DNA of 64,000 bases. Origin: a bacterium (lineage in GTDB: Bacteria > Myxococcota_A > Bradymonadia > UBA7976 > UBA1532). The DNA is taken from the NCBI GenBank assembly GCA_030427205.1, contig JAUHXC010000004.1:310001-374000 (forward strand). The letters are read 5' to 3'. The translations under genes were made by a program, and so were the position numbers. The stretch's first letter is position 1; every line of letters begins with the position of its first letter. Of the stretch, positions 17,701 to 26,775 are shown piece after piece. The notes under the pieces were generated by a model. It worked only from the letters and a program-made list of their open reading frames with translations. It was not told the DNA's origin and searched no databases.

Positions 17701-20700
17701 GCTCGGGATCGGTCGGCGGATCGTTGTCGGGCGCGGGCGTCTCGTCGAGCGCATCGTCCGTGAGGCTGTCCGAGACTGCGCCGTCGATGGGCGCGTCATC
17801 TGTCGCGCCCGGCGTATCTATCGTCGCGCCCGGCGCGTCGCTCTGCCCATCGAGCAGGCGCCGCAGGGTCTGCGAGCGGGCGGCGCTCCAGTCCCGCAGG
17901 GCGACCAGCAACGGCACCCGCGCCTCGCCCTGCAATGCCGCCAACGCGCTGCGGGCGACCTCGACCGTCTCGGCGCGCTCCACGTCACCGGCCCGCTCCA
18001 GCCCGACGAAGACCCCCTCGGCCGCCTCCGCCGACGACGGATCGTGCAGCAGCGCCGCCCGGCGGGCCTCGCGCGCGCCGGCCGCATCGCCCAGCGCCGC
18101 CAACGCCCACGCGCGATCACACCACAGCTCCGCGCGCCGCCGCGGCGCCGGATCGCGCGCGAGCAGCAGCTCGGACACCTGCAAGACCCGCTCGGCGCGC
18201 GCCTGGGCCCGGTAGAGCCGCAAGATGCCCCCGAGCAGCACCGGCTCCCCCAGGCCGCCGTCCACCGCCTGATCGTAGGCCTGCATCGCCCGCACCGCCC
18301 GGCCCAGGCGATGCTCCAGGATCAACCCCGCCGCCACCCACGCCGCCCGCCGCGCCTGCGGATCCTCCACCGCGTCGGCCAGCTTCTCGCGCAGCCGGGC
18401 CGCGGCCTCCCAGCGACCGGCGCGCTCCTGCAGGTTCGCCAGCTGCTCCAACGCGCAGGCGCGGGTCGCCGCGTGGCCCGTCGCCGCGTCGAAGTGCCGC
18501 ATCGCCAGATCGGTCTCGCCCGCCGCCCCCAACGCGCGGGCCCGGCGCAGGTGTTGCCGGGCGCGCTGCTCGCCGTCTCCCGACGGATCGGCCGCGGGCA
18601 TCGGCAGCGTGGCGTACAGCGCCGCCGCGCGCTTCAGCTCGCCCGCGCCGTACAGCGCGTCGGCCAGATGCTGACCCACCCGGGTATCGTCGGGCACCCG
18701 CGCGGACAGCGTCTCGAGGATCTGCAGCGCCGGGCCCGTATCGTCGGTGGCGGTCAGCGCGAGCACACGATCCAGCTGCAGGTCGACGTACAGCGGCAGC
18801 AGAACCCCGCGCCCCTCCGGCCGCGCGACGTGCGCCCCGAGCAGCTCCGCCAGCCGGCCCAGGTCGCCGGCGTCGGCGCCCTTGCGACCCAGCTCCACGT
18901 GGCCCACCAGCGCGTCGAGATGAGCCGGCGCCGCCGCCAGCGCCCGGTCGTAGGCCTCGCCCGCCGCCGCCGGATCGGCCCGCCGGTGCAGGTGCAGCAC
19001 CGCCAGCTCGCACAGCAGATCGGCCCGCTCGTCGGGCCCGTGGGCCGCGCGGATGCGGGCTTCGAGCTGCTCGACCATCAGCGCCCAGTCCTCGTGACGG
19101 GCCGCCTGCCGGGCCACCGCCCGCTGCGCCTCGGGGTGCCCCGGCGCCTCGCCGAGTACCGTGCGCCACACCGCCACCGCCCGCTCGGTCTCGCCCATCG
19201 AGGCCAGCGCCCGCGCGCCCTCGACCAGCGTCGACAGCCGCTCGACGCCCGTCGCCAGCCCCGCCAGCCGCTCCACCGCGTCGTGCAGCCCCGGGCCGTC
19301 CTGCGCCGTCTCGCACAGCGCCCGCAGCCGGCGCAGCGCGTCGAGGTTGAGCGACTGCTGCGCCACCAGCCCGCGCACGACCTCGATGGCCTCGTCGACC
19401 CGATACAGCCGCTCGGCCAGCAGCTCGGCCAGCGCCAGCGACCAGCGGGCCTGCACCACGACTGGATGCTCCCCCGGCTCGGCCACCAGATCGGGCCCCA
19501 CCCGCCGATGCAGCTCGACCAGCGGACCGAACTGACGGCGCAGGGTCATCAGCGCGGCCACCTCGCGAGCCAGCGCCAGATCGTCCGGGCGCCGCTCCAG
19601 CGCGCGGCCCAGCGCCGACAGGGCCTTGCGCGGATCATCCAGCCGATCGCGCGCGGTGCGGCCCACGAGCATCAAGACCCCGGCCACCCGCGCCCGCGGC
19701 GCCACCGCCACCGCCCGTTCGGCGCAGGCCACCAGCTCGGCCCAGCCCTCGGCGATGGGCGCCCGCTTCGCGAGCACGTCGAGCAGATCCAGATCGGCCG
19801 GCTCGGCGCGGCTGACCTCGGCCAGCAGATCAAAGGCCTCCACCGGCCGGCCCAGGCGGGTATGCAGCAGCTCGGCCCGCCGCCGCATCAGGCCGCGACG
19901 GGTGGCGGCGGTCGTGCCCTCGATGCGCCGGGCCAGCGCCTCGTCCAGCGGCTTCCACGCGCGGCGCGCCGTCAGGCTCGTCGTCAGCGCCGCGAAGGCG
20001 TCGGCGTCGTGCGGGCGCGCGTCGAGGATGCGCCGCCAGGCGGCCTCGGCCCCCTGCGCGTCGTCGAGCCGCTCGGCGCGCACCGTGGCCAGCTCGCGCA
20101 GCAGATCGAGCCGATGGGCCCCCTGCGCCTGCTCGATCTGCCGCTGCAGCGCCTCGGCCAGCGGCCGGGCGTCGTCGGCCATGCGCAAGAGCTCCAGCCG
20201 CTCGGCCGCCAGATCGGCGTCCCCCGGCAGCAGCCGATCGAGCTTGCGCAGCACCCGCGCCGCCTCGACCTGCTGCCCGTGCGCGGTATAGGCCGCCACC
20301 GCCGCGCGATACAGCGCGATCCGATCGTCCTGCGACTCGGCCCAGCCGGCCTCGTCCTCGTAGAACGGCGCCAGCGTCGCCGTCAGCCCCCGCGACCCGG
20401 CCGCCGCCTCCAGCGCCGTGCGGGTCGCCACCTCGCCCGGCGCCATCGCGAACGCCCGCTTGAGCGTCTTGAAGCCCTCGTCTTCATCCTGCAGCGGCCC
20501 CGCCTGAAGCTCGGCCATCACCCGCAGCACCGCCGCCCGCGCCCGGGGCCCGTCGGCGTTCTCCAGCGCCAGCCGCACCACCCGCTCGACGACCGACCAC
20601 ATGTCGAGGGTATGGGCCAGCCGCCACGCCGAGTCGCGGATGCCGCGGTCGAGCGGATCGAGCTGCAGCGCCAGCAGATACTGTTCGAAGGCCTGCTCGA

Positions 20701-23700
20701 CCCGGCCCGCGTCCCGCTCGAGCACCATGCCCAGGCGGTGTAGCAAAGCCGCCTGATCGCGCGGCGCCTCGAGCAGCCGCGCCCGCGTATCGAACAGCTC
20801 GATGACCTCCGGCCAGCGTTGCCCGCGGCGCGCCAGCCTCACCAGCGCGGCCTCCACCGCCGCGCCCATCTCGCCGACGCAGTCCGGCCCCTCGAACGCC
20901 CGCGACAGCAGCGCGAACGCCACGTCTTCCCGTCGGCGGTGGCGCTCGTTGATCTCCGCCGCCCGCACCAGCAGCCGCGCGCGCTTGCTCGGATCGGCCT
21001 CCGACCCCTGCTTCAAGGCCTCCGACAGGCCGGCCCAGGCCCGATCGTCGCCCACCGCCGCCGCCAGGATCTCCAGGCGGGCCAGCGCCTCGGGGTGGGC
21101 CGGCGCCAGCGCGCACGCCGCCTGGGCCTGAGCGAAGGCCCGTTGGGTATCGCCCAGCCGATCGGCCCAGACCGCCGCCGCCTCCAGCATGAAGCCGCGC
21201 TGCACGTCGACCACGTCGCTGCGGCCCGCCGACTCGGCCAGCGCCTCGGCGAAGGCGTTCCACCGCTCGGCGGGGCCCGCCAGCCGGCGCATCGCGTCGA
21301 TGCTCTCCCCGTCGACCTCCCGGCGCAGGTGGTGCACCCGCCGCCAGCACTCGAACGCCGTGCGCGCGTCGCCCGCCGACTCCATCTGATCCGCCGCCGC
21401 CGCCAGCCGGCCGATGCCCTGCGCCGGCTCGGCCACCGCCACCAGCATGTCCAGCGCGCGCAGCATCTCCAGCGGACGCCCCGCCGCCCCGTGCAAGAAC
21501 GCCGTCGCCGCCAGCCCTTCGCCGTCGTGCGGATCGAGCGCCAGCACCGCCTCCCACGCGCCGGTCGCCGCCGGATCGCCCAGCTCGTCGAGGATCCGCG
21601 CCCGCGCGCGCAGCGCGTCAGCCCGCTCGTCCCCCGTCAGCCGCTCGGCCAGCGCGCCCTGGGCCTCGGCCACCCCCTGCAGATCGTCCGCCGCCTGCGC
21701 CGCCGCCGCGAACGCGCGCCACGGCTCGGGATCATCCGGCCGCGCCGCCGCCAGCGCCCGCCAGGCCTGCATCGCGCCCGGCAGATCGTCCGCCGCCGCC
21801 AGCAGCGCCGCCCGCCGCTTCAGGGCCGTCTGCTGCAGCCGCCCCGGGCGCCCGCCGGCCAATCGGGCCCACAGCATCAACGCCAGATCCGAAGCCCCGC
21901 GCCGCTCGGCGTCCGCCGCCAGCGCCTCGAGGGCCTCGCCGTCGTCGGGCTCCTCCTCGGCGACGACGTGCCACCAGACGACCGCCCCCGGCTCGTCCCC
22001 CAGCGGGCCGTCGCAGATCTCGGCCATGCGCCGCGCCAGATCGGCCCGCTCGTGCCCGCGCAGCTGAGCCACCCGCACCTCGGCGGCGGCCAGCGTCTCG
22101 CGGAAGCGCCCCTCGTCCTCGCTGAGCCGGATCATCTCGTCCAGCGCGTCGGCGTGCTGCCCGTCCAGGGCCAGCACCGCGCGCCACGCCCGCGCCGCCT
22201 CTTCCGTCGAACCCAGCCGGAACTCGGCGACGATCGCCGCCTCTTTGAGCAGGCCGATGCGATCCTCGACGTCGTCGGTCGCCGCCTGCCGCTGCCAGAG
22301 CAGCCGATGCACCGTCTGATCATCGCCCGCGCGCGCGTGAAGCTTCTGCAGCGCCGCCAGCGCCTCGGTATCGTCCGCCGCGTCGCCCAGCACGCCCTGC
22401 CACGCCGCCAGCGCCGCCTCGTCGTCCTTCTGATCGGTCAACAGCCGGGCGATCTCCCGGCGCAGCGGCACACCCCGCGGACCGGGGGTCTGGTCCGACA
22501 GCCGGGTCAGCGCCACCAGCAGCGCCCGCTCGTCCCCCGTGCGCCGCGCCAACTCCGCCAGCCGCAGGGCGGGGCGCGGATCATCCGGCCGCTCGTCCGA
22601 CGCCGCGAGCAGCGCGATGGTCAGGCCCGTCTCGTCCCCCTCGGCCTCCGCCAGCTGCATCAGCCGCTCGGCCACCGCCAGCCGGGCCGCCGACAGCGCC
22701 GCCGGATCGACCGGCGCCGCCCGCACATCGGTCCGCTCGTCCTCCGGCTCGGCGCTGGCCGCCGCCCGATCGCGCTCCAGCGCCTTCAGCGTGCGCCGCG
22801 CCAGATCGATCGCCGCCGGGCGATCGCCGGCCGCCTCGAACAGCGCGAAGACCCGCGCCCGCAGCTCGCCGCCATCCGCGCGCTGCGCCAGCGGCAGCAG
22901 CCAGCGCGCCGCCTCGCCCGGCCGGCCGTTGGCCTCGTAGAGCGCCGCCAGCGCCAGCCGATGCCCGTCCGCCAGCACCTCGGCCCGCTCGGCGGCCTCG
23001 ATCGCCGCCGCCAGCCGCGCCGCCCAGCCCTGCCAGTCGCCCGCCGCCTCCAAGATCGGCTGCACCGCCGCCAGCGCCTCGGGGTCGTCCGGCACCAGAT
23101 CGAGCAGCCCGAGCCACGCCGCCCGCTCGGCCTCCGGCGCCACCCGCCGCCCCTCGGCCCGGGCCAGCGCCCGCTGCCAGCGCACCCGCCGCTCGGGATC
23201 GGGGCTCGGCCCGCGGGTGCCGTCCAGCGCCCCGCGCAGCAGCTCGGCCACCCGCCCCGCCGCCACCGGACCCAGGCTCTCGGCCACGTTCACCGCGCCG
23301 TCGATCGCCGTCGGATCATCCGGATCGAGCGTCGCCAGCGCCTGCCACATCGCCAGCGCGTCGGCCGGCTCGATCGCCGCCAGCAGCCGCGCCGCTCTTC
23401 GAGTCGCCTCGATGCGGCTCTCGACGGGCAGCGGCCGGGACAACGCGCTGCGCTGCAGCTCGGCCTCGGCCTCGGGGCCGGCGTGGCGCCCGATGCGCGC
23501 GGCGACGTCGACGAAGAGCTTGCCGTCCGCCGGCGCCCGATCGACCGCCTCGCGCAGCAGCTCGAGCCCGATGGCCGGCTCGTCCCGCAGATCGAGGTGC
23601 AGCCCGGCCAGCTCGACCAGCCGGTGGGCCCCGTCGTCCTCGGTCTCGGCGCGGGTGCGCAGCCCGCCGGCGATGGCCTCGAAGCTCACCGCGTCGGCCA

Positions 23701-25219
23701 CCAGCCCTTCGAGCATGGCGAACGCGCCGTCCTCGGCGGTGGTCTCGCCCAGCCGGCGCAGCGCGTCGCGCAAGGCGTCGTAGGCCCCCAGCCCGTCGCC
23801 CAGCTTCTCCCAGCGCAGGCGCGCCTGCTCGACCAGCGCCGCCCGCTTGCTCGACGGCTCGGCGAGCACCTCGACCTCGAGCCCCATCAGCCGGTCGACC
23901 ATCGCCCAGTCGCCCTGCCGCACGTAGAGCCGCTTGCCCGCTTCGAGGTACTTCAGCTCCCGCGGGCGCAGCTTGAACGCCTCGACGAAGCGGGCCATCG
24001 CCCGCTCCAGATCACCCAGCGCTTCGTACGTGGCCCCCGCCCGATGCAGCAGCGCCGCCCGCTCGCCGTCGTCGACCCGCAGCGCCGCCTCGTCGGTGCA
24101 CAGCTCGGCCAGGGCCTCTTGCAGCCCGCGGCGGGTGCACAGATCGGCGATGACCTCGAACGCGCCCGCCCGCCCGTCAGCGGTGCGCCGCAGCCCCTCG
24201 ATGGCCGGCGCCGGATCGGCCGCCGTCGCCGCCACCGCCTGATACAGCTCGAAGGCCCGCCCGGCGTCCTGCAGCACTTCCTCGGCGTGCCGCGCCTGCC
24301 GCAGCCGCAGATCGGCCATCGCCCGCCCGCTCGCCCCGGCCACCCGCTCGGCCAGCAGCCGCTGGCTGCGCTGGGGCCGCTCCAGCCCGTCCCAGGCCTC
24401 GATCAGCCCGTCGAGCAGCGCGCCGGCGGTCAGCGGATCGGGCCGCGCCTTCTCCAAGGCCTCCAGCCGGGCCAGCACCTCGCCCTCGCGCCGCGGATCG
24501 AAGACCAGCGTATCGCGCAGGAGCGCCGGCGCCCGCTCCAGCCGGCCCGCCCGCTCGCACAAGAACGCCGCCTCGTAGAGCAGCGCCGCCTTGCGGGTCA
24601 GGTCGCGCAGGTGGGCCGCGGTCTCGACCAGCAGCTCGATGGCGTCGTCGGGCTTCTCGCAGCGGGCCAGCAGCCGGGCCAGCGCCGTCGCCGCGTCCTC
24701 GTCGTGCGGGGTCTCGCGCAGGTGGGCCATCAGCGGCCGGCGGACCCGCTCGAGCAGGCTCTTGTCGGCGTCTTCGGCCGCCGCGATCAAGAGCCGCCGC
24801 GCCCGCGCCGCGTCCCCCCGCTTCTCGGCGGCGAGCCGGGCCCCTTCGAGGCGCAGCTTGCAGCGCTTGCGCGGGTCGCGCAGGGCGTCCGCCCGGCGGC
24901 CCATCAGGTCGATGACCGCCGTCCACCGCCCGGCCCGCCGCAGCCCGGCGACCCAGCGCTGATAGAGCTTGCCGTCCTTGCTGTCGCGGGCGAGCCGCTC
25001 GAGCCGGCGCAGGGCGTCGTCGGGGCTCTCGGGGCAGGTCTCGATGGCCGCCAGCCAGGCCTCGGCGGCGCCGTACGCGTCCCCCAGCCGGTCGAAGAGG
25101 GTGTCGCCGATCTCGACCTGCTTGCGCGCCCGCGCCCGGGGATCGCCCAGCCGGGCCGCCTCGGCGCGCAGGGCGTCGACGATGCGTCGCCAGCGGGCTG
25201 CCTCGCGGTTGTCGATCAT
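14714..25219 (-). CDS. Giant TPR-repeat protein (3,501 aa)
   Basis: One uninterrupted frame of 10.5 kb, with GGAG 5 nt before the ATG and a candidate promoter at 25250-25279. Residues 1 to about 2450 are TPR/helical repeats ('AARAWRAVLALDGQHADALDEM' type units, dozens of copies). Residues about 2455-2610 are an acidic Ser/Asp linker with 'SLDDGSLEGSSASLEGSS' repeats. Residues about 2640-3020 are a helical folded region ('PRVRRFALARGFELMRGCAAHAAYVPAGEARALF'). The remaining 480 residues are an acidic Pro/Ala/Asp-rich disordered tail. There is no signal peptide or membrane helix, so it is predicted to be cytosolic. TPR proteins are scaffolds; the partner is unknown. Overlap with the downstream outer-membrane protein implies co-expression. 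The frame has no interruption, so it is probably not a pseudogene. Confidence 0.88.
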   Translation of the reverse strand: MIDNREAARWRRIVDALRAEAARLGDPRARARKQVEIGDTLFDRLGDAYGAAEAWLAAIETCPESPDDALRRLERLARDSKDGKLYQRWVAGLRRAGRWTAVIDLMGRRADALRDPRKRCKLRLEGARLAAEKRGDAARARRLLIAAAEDADKSLLERVRRPLMAHLRETPHDEDAATALARLLARCEKPDDAIELLVETAAHLRDLTRKAALLYEAAFLCERAGRLERAPALLRDTLVFDPRREGEVLARLEALEKARPDPLTAGALLDGLIEAWDGLERPQRSQRLLAERVAGASGRAMADLRLRQARHAEEVLQDAGRAFELYQAVAATAADPAPAIEGLRRTADGRAGAFEVIADLCTRRGLQEALAELCTDEAALRVDDGERAALLHRAGATYEALGDLERAMARFVEAFKLRPRELKYLEAGKRLYVRQGDWAMVDRLMGLEVEVLAEPSSKRAALVEQARLRWEKLGDGLGAYDALRDALRRLGETTAEDGAFAMLEGLVADAVSFEAIAGGLRTRAETEDDGAHRLVELAGLHLDLRDEPAIGLELLREAVDRAPADGKLFVDVAARIGRHAGPEAEAELQRSALSRPLPVESRIEATRRAARLLAAIEPADALAMWQALATLDPDDPTAIDGAVNVAESLGPVAAGRVAELLRGALDGTRGPSPDPERRVRWQRALARAEGRRVAPEAERAAWLGLLDLVPDDPEALAAVQPILEAAGDWQGWAARLAAAIEAAERAEVLADGHRLALAALYEANGRPGEAARWLLPLAQRADGGELRARVFALFEAAGDRPAAIDLARRTLKALERDRAAASAEPEDERTDVRAAPVDPAALSAARLAVAERLMQLAEAEGDETGLTIALLAASDERPDDPRPALRLAELARRTGDERALLVALTRLSDQTPGPRGVPLRREIARLLTDQKDDEAALAAWQGVLGDAADDTEALAALQKLHARAGDDQTVHRLLWQRQAATDDVEDRIGLLKEAAIVAEFRLGSTEEAARAWRAVLALDGQHADALDEMIRLSEDEGRFRETLAAAEVRVAQLRGHERADLARRMAEICDGPLGDEPGAVVWWHVVAEEEPDDGEALEALAADAERRGASDLALMLWARLAGGRPGRLQQTALKRRAALLAAADDLPGAMQAWRALAAARPDDPEPWRAFAAAAQAADDLQGVAEAQGALAERLTGDERADALRARARILDELGDPAATGAWEAVLALDPHDGEGLAATAFLHGAAGRPLEMLRALDMLVAVAEPAQGIGRLAAAADQMESAGDARTAFECWRRVHHLRREVDGESIDAMRRLAGPAERWNAFAEALAESAGRSDVVDVQRGFMLEAAAVWADRLGDTQRAFAQAQAACALAPAHPEALARLEILAAAVGDDRAWAGLSEALKQGSEADPSKRARLLVRAAEINERHRRREDVAFALLSRAFEGPDCVGEMGAAVEAALVRLARRGQRWPEVIELFDTRARLLEAPRDQAALLHRLGMVLERDAGRVEQAFEQYLLALQLDPLDRGIRDSAWRLAHTLDMWSVVERVVRLALENADGPRARAAVLRVMAELQAGPLQDEDEGFKTLKRAFAMAPGEVATRTALEAAAGSRGLTATLAPFYEDEAGWAESQDDRIALYRAAVAAYTAHGQQVEAARVLRKLDRLLPGDADLAAERLELLRMADDARPLAEALQRQIEQAQGAHRLDLLRELATVRAERLDDAQGAEAAWRRILDARPHDADAFAALTTSLTARRAWKPLDEALARRIEGTTAATRRGLMRRRAELLHTRLGRPVEAFDLLAEVSRAEPADLDLLDVLAKRAPIAEGWAELVACAERAVAVAPRARVAGVLMLVGRTARDRLDDPRKALSALGRALERRPDDLALAREVAALMTLRRQFGPLVELHRRVGPDLVAEPGEHPVVVQARWSLALAELLAERLYRVDEAIEVVRGLVAQQSLNLDALRRLRALCETAQDGPGLHDAVERLAGLATGVERLSTLVEGARALASMGETERAVAVWRTVLGEAPGHPEAQRAVARQAARHEDWALMVEQLEARIRAAHGPDERADLLCELAVLHLHRRADPAAAGEAYDRALAAAPAHLDALVGHVELGRKGADAGDLGRLAELLGAHVARPEGRGVLLPLYVDLQLDRVLALTATDDTGPALQILETLSARVPDDTRVGQHLADALYGAGELKRAAALYATLPMPAADPSGDGEQRARQHLRRARALGAAGETDLAMRHFDAATGHAATRACALEQLANLQERAGRWEAAARLREKLADAVEDPQARRAAWVAAGLILEHRLGRAVRAMQAYDQAVDGGLGEPVLLGGILRLYRAQARAERVLQVSELLLARDPAPRRRAELWCDRAWALAALGDAAGAREARRAALLHDPSSAEAAEGVFVGLERAGDVERAETVEVARSALAALQGEARVPLLVALRDWSAARSQTLRRLLDGQSDAPGATIDTPGATDDAPIDGAVSDSLTDDALDETPAPDNDPPTDPERDQPRSSEIPAAGPMDDESVVSVDGLFESVDDLEARTSPGRRPPTAPEDPRDADGSLDDSASLSSLDVSWVSLDDGSLEGSSASLEGSSVSLTGGGAAEGPAMGVDASLDDGDSSADMPPAPQVDPEEIDPAEVERLADDAEAFAAELVSLRPDEHRHRVRLARLIGARAERSVDQAARQAILEQAIPHRRAAVRLRPGDTADLRTLAEVCEAAGHTRWARVPRSVLALIGAGDPPPPLHADLPSPLAATQRKAHLAGSAWRSPAGLLLNALHTWIARPLDGLLREARGEPGAPAESVDPALAAEAVDVAAVLGLAFPAMRIDPEADTPMELAGLAPPIPVIGRPILEMEDPRVRRFALARGFELMRGCAAHAAYVPAGEARALFVGAVALARPADGADYALRVDAPPGRVAWWAELLNELLDARRLDALARFAGPVAAGSEDAFARWAEGTRRAADRVALWLAGDPAAALVGCWQAEPALAELRPASPRALRTLVEASPRVAALHRAMFGDGVFALLAAEAPAAEAPLDEGPSLDEVAAELAAAAVRGEVVDRPAAIERLGGEPTPDDTLDGYDPADDASLDASWSRPAAPPTVEVAAPVLGDAPRDDDDAAGVSAADASFDSTGDETGGRAPDGEGEADGRQDVQPPPALGSAPAASVEPDAAGLPLDDAPGSAAASIRPTVEVAAPILPADDEPADDEPADDEPALSPSVAPEPEAAGQDADPPETGADDAAAIVVRRSPPSQPAAPVAHRAVFEAPPTAPPAIIESPPDDPPVEPEALLDGPQGLEPTTAPPGPLAGPLADALIDDAPGAADLGAAADAGPPLGLDGDDRDDSRLVGAVAPGPAASLPGIDHLFDDLADMLADAEGDPTDAVPRAALLDDGAGMPDGPARADDALLPPVRVETSLDAAPQIEQAARSTHLDLAAPLLDPPADADRPEGAVITAVTRIAPPTDGPMPAANAADDPAEQTRDDAPPGDGALHDRPDDAPDGER
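15581..15625. repeat. 15-bp tandem repeat, three copies
   Basis: CGGCTCATCGTCCGC occurs three times in a row (the last copy with one change), in phase. It encodes the ADDEP repeats of the disordered tail of the giant TPR protein. Confidence 0.85.
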
Positions 25220-25249
25220 CGGCGCTCCGTCCGCCCCTGGGCGACGGGC

Positions 25250-25279
25250 AATCTACCGCACCGAGGGGCCCCGTGTGAA
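25250..25279 (-). promoter_or_regulatory. Candidate promoter of the giant TPR gene
   Basis: On the minus strand: -35 TTCACA (25279-25274), an 18-nt spacer and -10 TAGATT (25255-25250). The start would fall about 24 nt upstream of the ATG, leaving a short leader that includes the SD. Found by eye. Confidence 0.4.
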
Positions 25280-25385
25280 TTGCGGGGTGCGGTGCAGGCG
25301 GCCGGTGGATGTCAGGGGGCGGGGCAGCGGGCGCGTCCCGCGGCGTCTGCGGCGCTCGGCGAGGGCATGCGCGTTCTCCCCGCGG

Positions 25386-26030
25386 CCTGTGCCACGGCGT
25401 CGATTTGCCCGGGGCGTGCGCCCGGCGCGGCGATTTCGACCGCCGATCGGCCGCCTCGTCCGTCCGCGATCCGGGCCACGGACCGAAACCGCGGGACCCG
25501 TGCGCCTTCGACCTGTGCCACGGCCCGAAACCGCGTGCCTCGGGCGCCTTCGACCTGTGCCACGGCCCGCAACCGCGTGCATCGAGGGGCTCTCACCCTG
25601 TGCCACGGCCCCGATCACGACCGCCGCGACCCCCTGTGCCACGGGTCGACAGGTGCATGCCCCGGCCGATTTCACCCTGTGCCACGACCCGAGCAGCGCT
25701 CGGCCCGTCCGTTTTCACCCCGTGGCACGGCGTGCCGGCGCTCCGGGCGCGCGATTTCACCCTGTGGCACGGCCCGATCGGCGCGCGGCCCGTCCGAAAT
25801 CGACCCGTGGCACAGCCCGCGGGCGCGTGCCCCGTCCGAAATCGACCCGTGGCGCAGCCCGCGGACGCACGCCCCGTCCGAAATCGGGTCGTCGGCGGTC
25901 CGGCGGGCGCACGGTCCGTCCGAAATCGGGTCGTGGCACAGCCTGCGGACGCACCCGCCGTCCGATCGCAGGCCGTGGCACAGCCTGCGGACGCACCCGC
26001 CGTCCGATCGCAAGCCGTAGCACGGCAGAG
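25386..26030. repeat. Degenerate 42-bp tandem array with 11-bp palindromes
   Basis: About fifteen units fill most of the 923-nt gap between the ECF-like sigma gene and the giant TPR gene. Aligning the core (c of CAC) gives positions 25393, 25435 (decayed), 25477, 25519, 25561, 25604, 25640, 25684, 25726, 25768, 25811, 25853, 25895, 25937, 25979 and 26021. Most steps are exactly 42, with a few of 43 and one of 36. Each unit holds a near-palindrome CCGTGSCACGG (often one mismatch) and most hold CCGTCCGAAATCGA. Neighbouring copies are most alike; 25937 and 25979 are almost identical. The odd steps break any reading frame, so a coding origin is unlikely. 42 bp is four helical turns, which would put all the palindromes on one DNA face. 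Confidence 0.9.
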
Positions 26031-26142
26031 ATGCCGCAGGCCGCAGAGGCGGAGATCGCGCCCGGACCGGATGTGTATCTCGGCAGGCCCAGGCCGGTGG
26101 CTGGCGCCTCGACCGGCTGCCTTCACGGCGCCGGGCGGCGTC

Positions 26143-26754
26143 TCATTCGGTGGGCAGGAGCCCGCGGACGATGCTGCGGATCTTGTGCTGCCAGTTGTAG
26201 ACGACCTGGGTCGTGACGTTCATCAGGCGCGCGGCCTCGGCCGGCGACAGCGCGTCCTCGTAGACGTGGGCATACACCAGCTGCCCCTTTGGCGCGAGGC
26301 TCGCGAGGAGCTGCTGCCGAACGCGCTCGGCGAGATCGCGCCCGATCATCCACGCCTCGGGGTCGGTCCCGCCGGTCAGGCCGCGGGCCTCGTCCAGGTC
26401 GTGGTGCTGCACTCCGCCTCCTCTCTTGTGAGCCTGCTGCCGACGCAGCAGCTGCCCCGTCTCAGTCTTCGCCACTATGCCGACGTAGCTCTTCAGGCTG
26501 GCTCCGCGGTTCGGGTCGTAGGCCCTCAGGCGCTTGCCGTCGTCTTTGAGGAGGATCAGCCAGATCTCCTGAGCCAGATCGTCATTGTCGTAGGGACCCA
26601 GCGTCTTCGCCGGGTGCCAGTCGCGCAGCTTGCGACGGACCGAGGCTCGGATCACCGGCTCGAGCCCGGAGAACAGCCGCTCGAAGGCTCGCTGATCACC
26701 GGCCAACGCCGGGCCTATCAGGTCGGCGCCGAACCGGATGGTGATCGAGATCAT
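26143..26754 (-). CDS. ECF-like RNA polymerase sigma factor
   Basis: 203 residues from the ATG at 26754 (AGGA 5 nt upstream; a TTG 18 nt further out is possible). Region 2 spans about 25-110 ('AFERLFSGLEPVIRASVRRKL', 'DDLAQEIWLILLKD', 'FDP/YDPNRGASLKSYVGIVAKTETGQLLRR'). Region 4 is at about 150-200 ('LAPKGQLVYAHVYEDALSPAEAARLMNVTTQVVYNW'). The recognition helix 'TTQVVYNWQHKIRSIVR' is unusual, so its promoters may differ from those of the other ECF factor at 2553-3152. It follows an anti-sigma-like gene by 21 nt. The 42-bp array begins 113 nt beyond its stop. Confidence 0.85.
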   Translation of the reverse strand: MISITIRFGADLIGPALAGDQRAFERLFSGLEPVIRASVRRKLRDWHPAKTLGPYDNDDLAQEIWLILLKDDGKRLRAYDPNRGASLKSYVGIVAKTETGQLLRRQQAHKRGGGVQHHDLDEARGLTGGTDPEAWMIGRDLAERVRQQLLASLAPKGQLVYAHVYEDALSPAEAARLMNVTTQVVYNWQHKIRSIVRGLLPTE

Positions 26755-26775
26755 GAGTCCTATCAGCTTCAATGG

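Noticed and set aside
20819..26020. Long plus-strand frame of over 1,700 codons
   Set aside because: It is antisense to the giant TPR gene, has a composition rich in Arg/Pro/Gln, no domain and no SD. It is a high-GC shadow of the codon bias on the other strand.
25386..26030. CRISPR array
   Set aside because: Units are tandem copies that diverge along their whole length. There are no unrelated spacers of constant size, and no cas genes nearby.
25593..26126. 14-residue repeat protein encoded by the 42-bp array
   Set aside because: Steps of 43 and 36 bp shift the frame. No SD or signal; both strands give similar open frames because GC-rich DNA has few stops.
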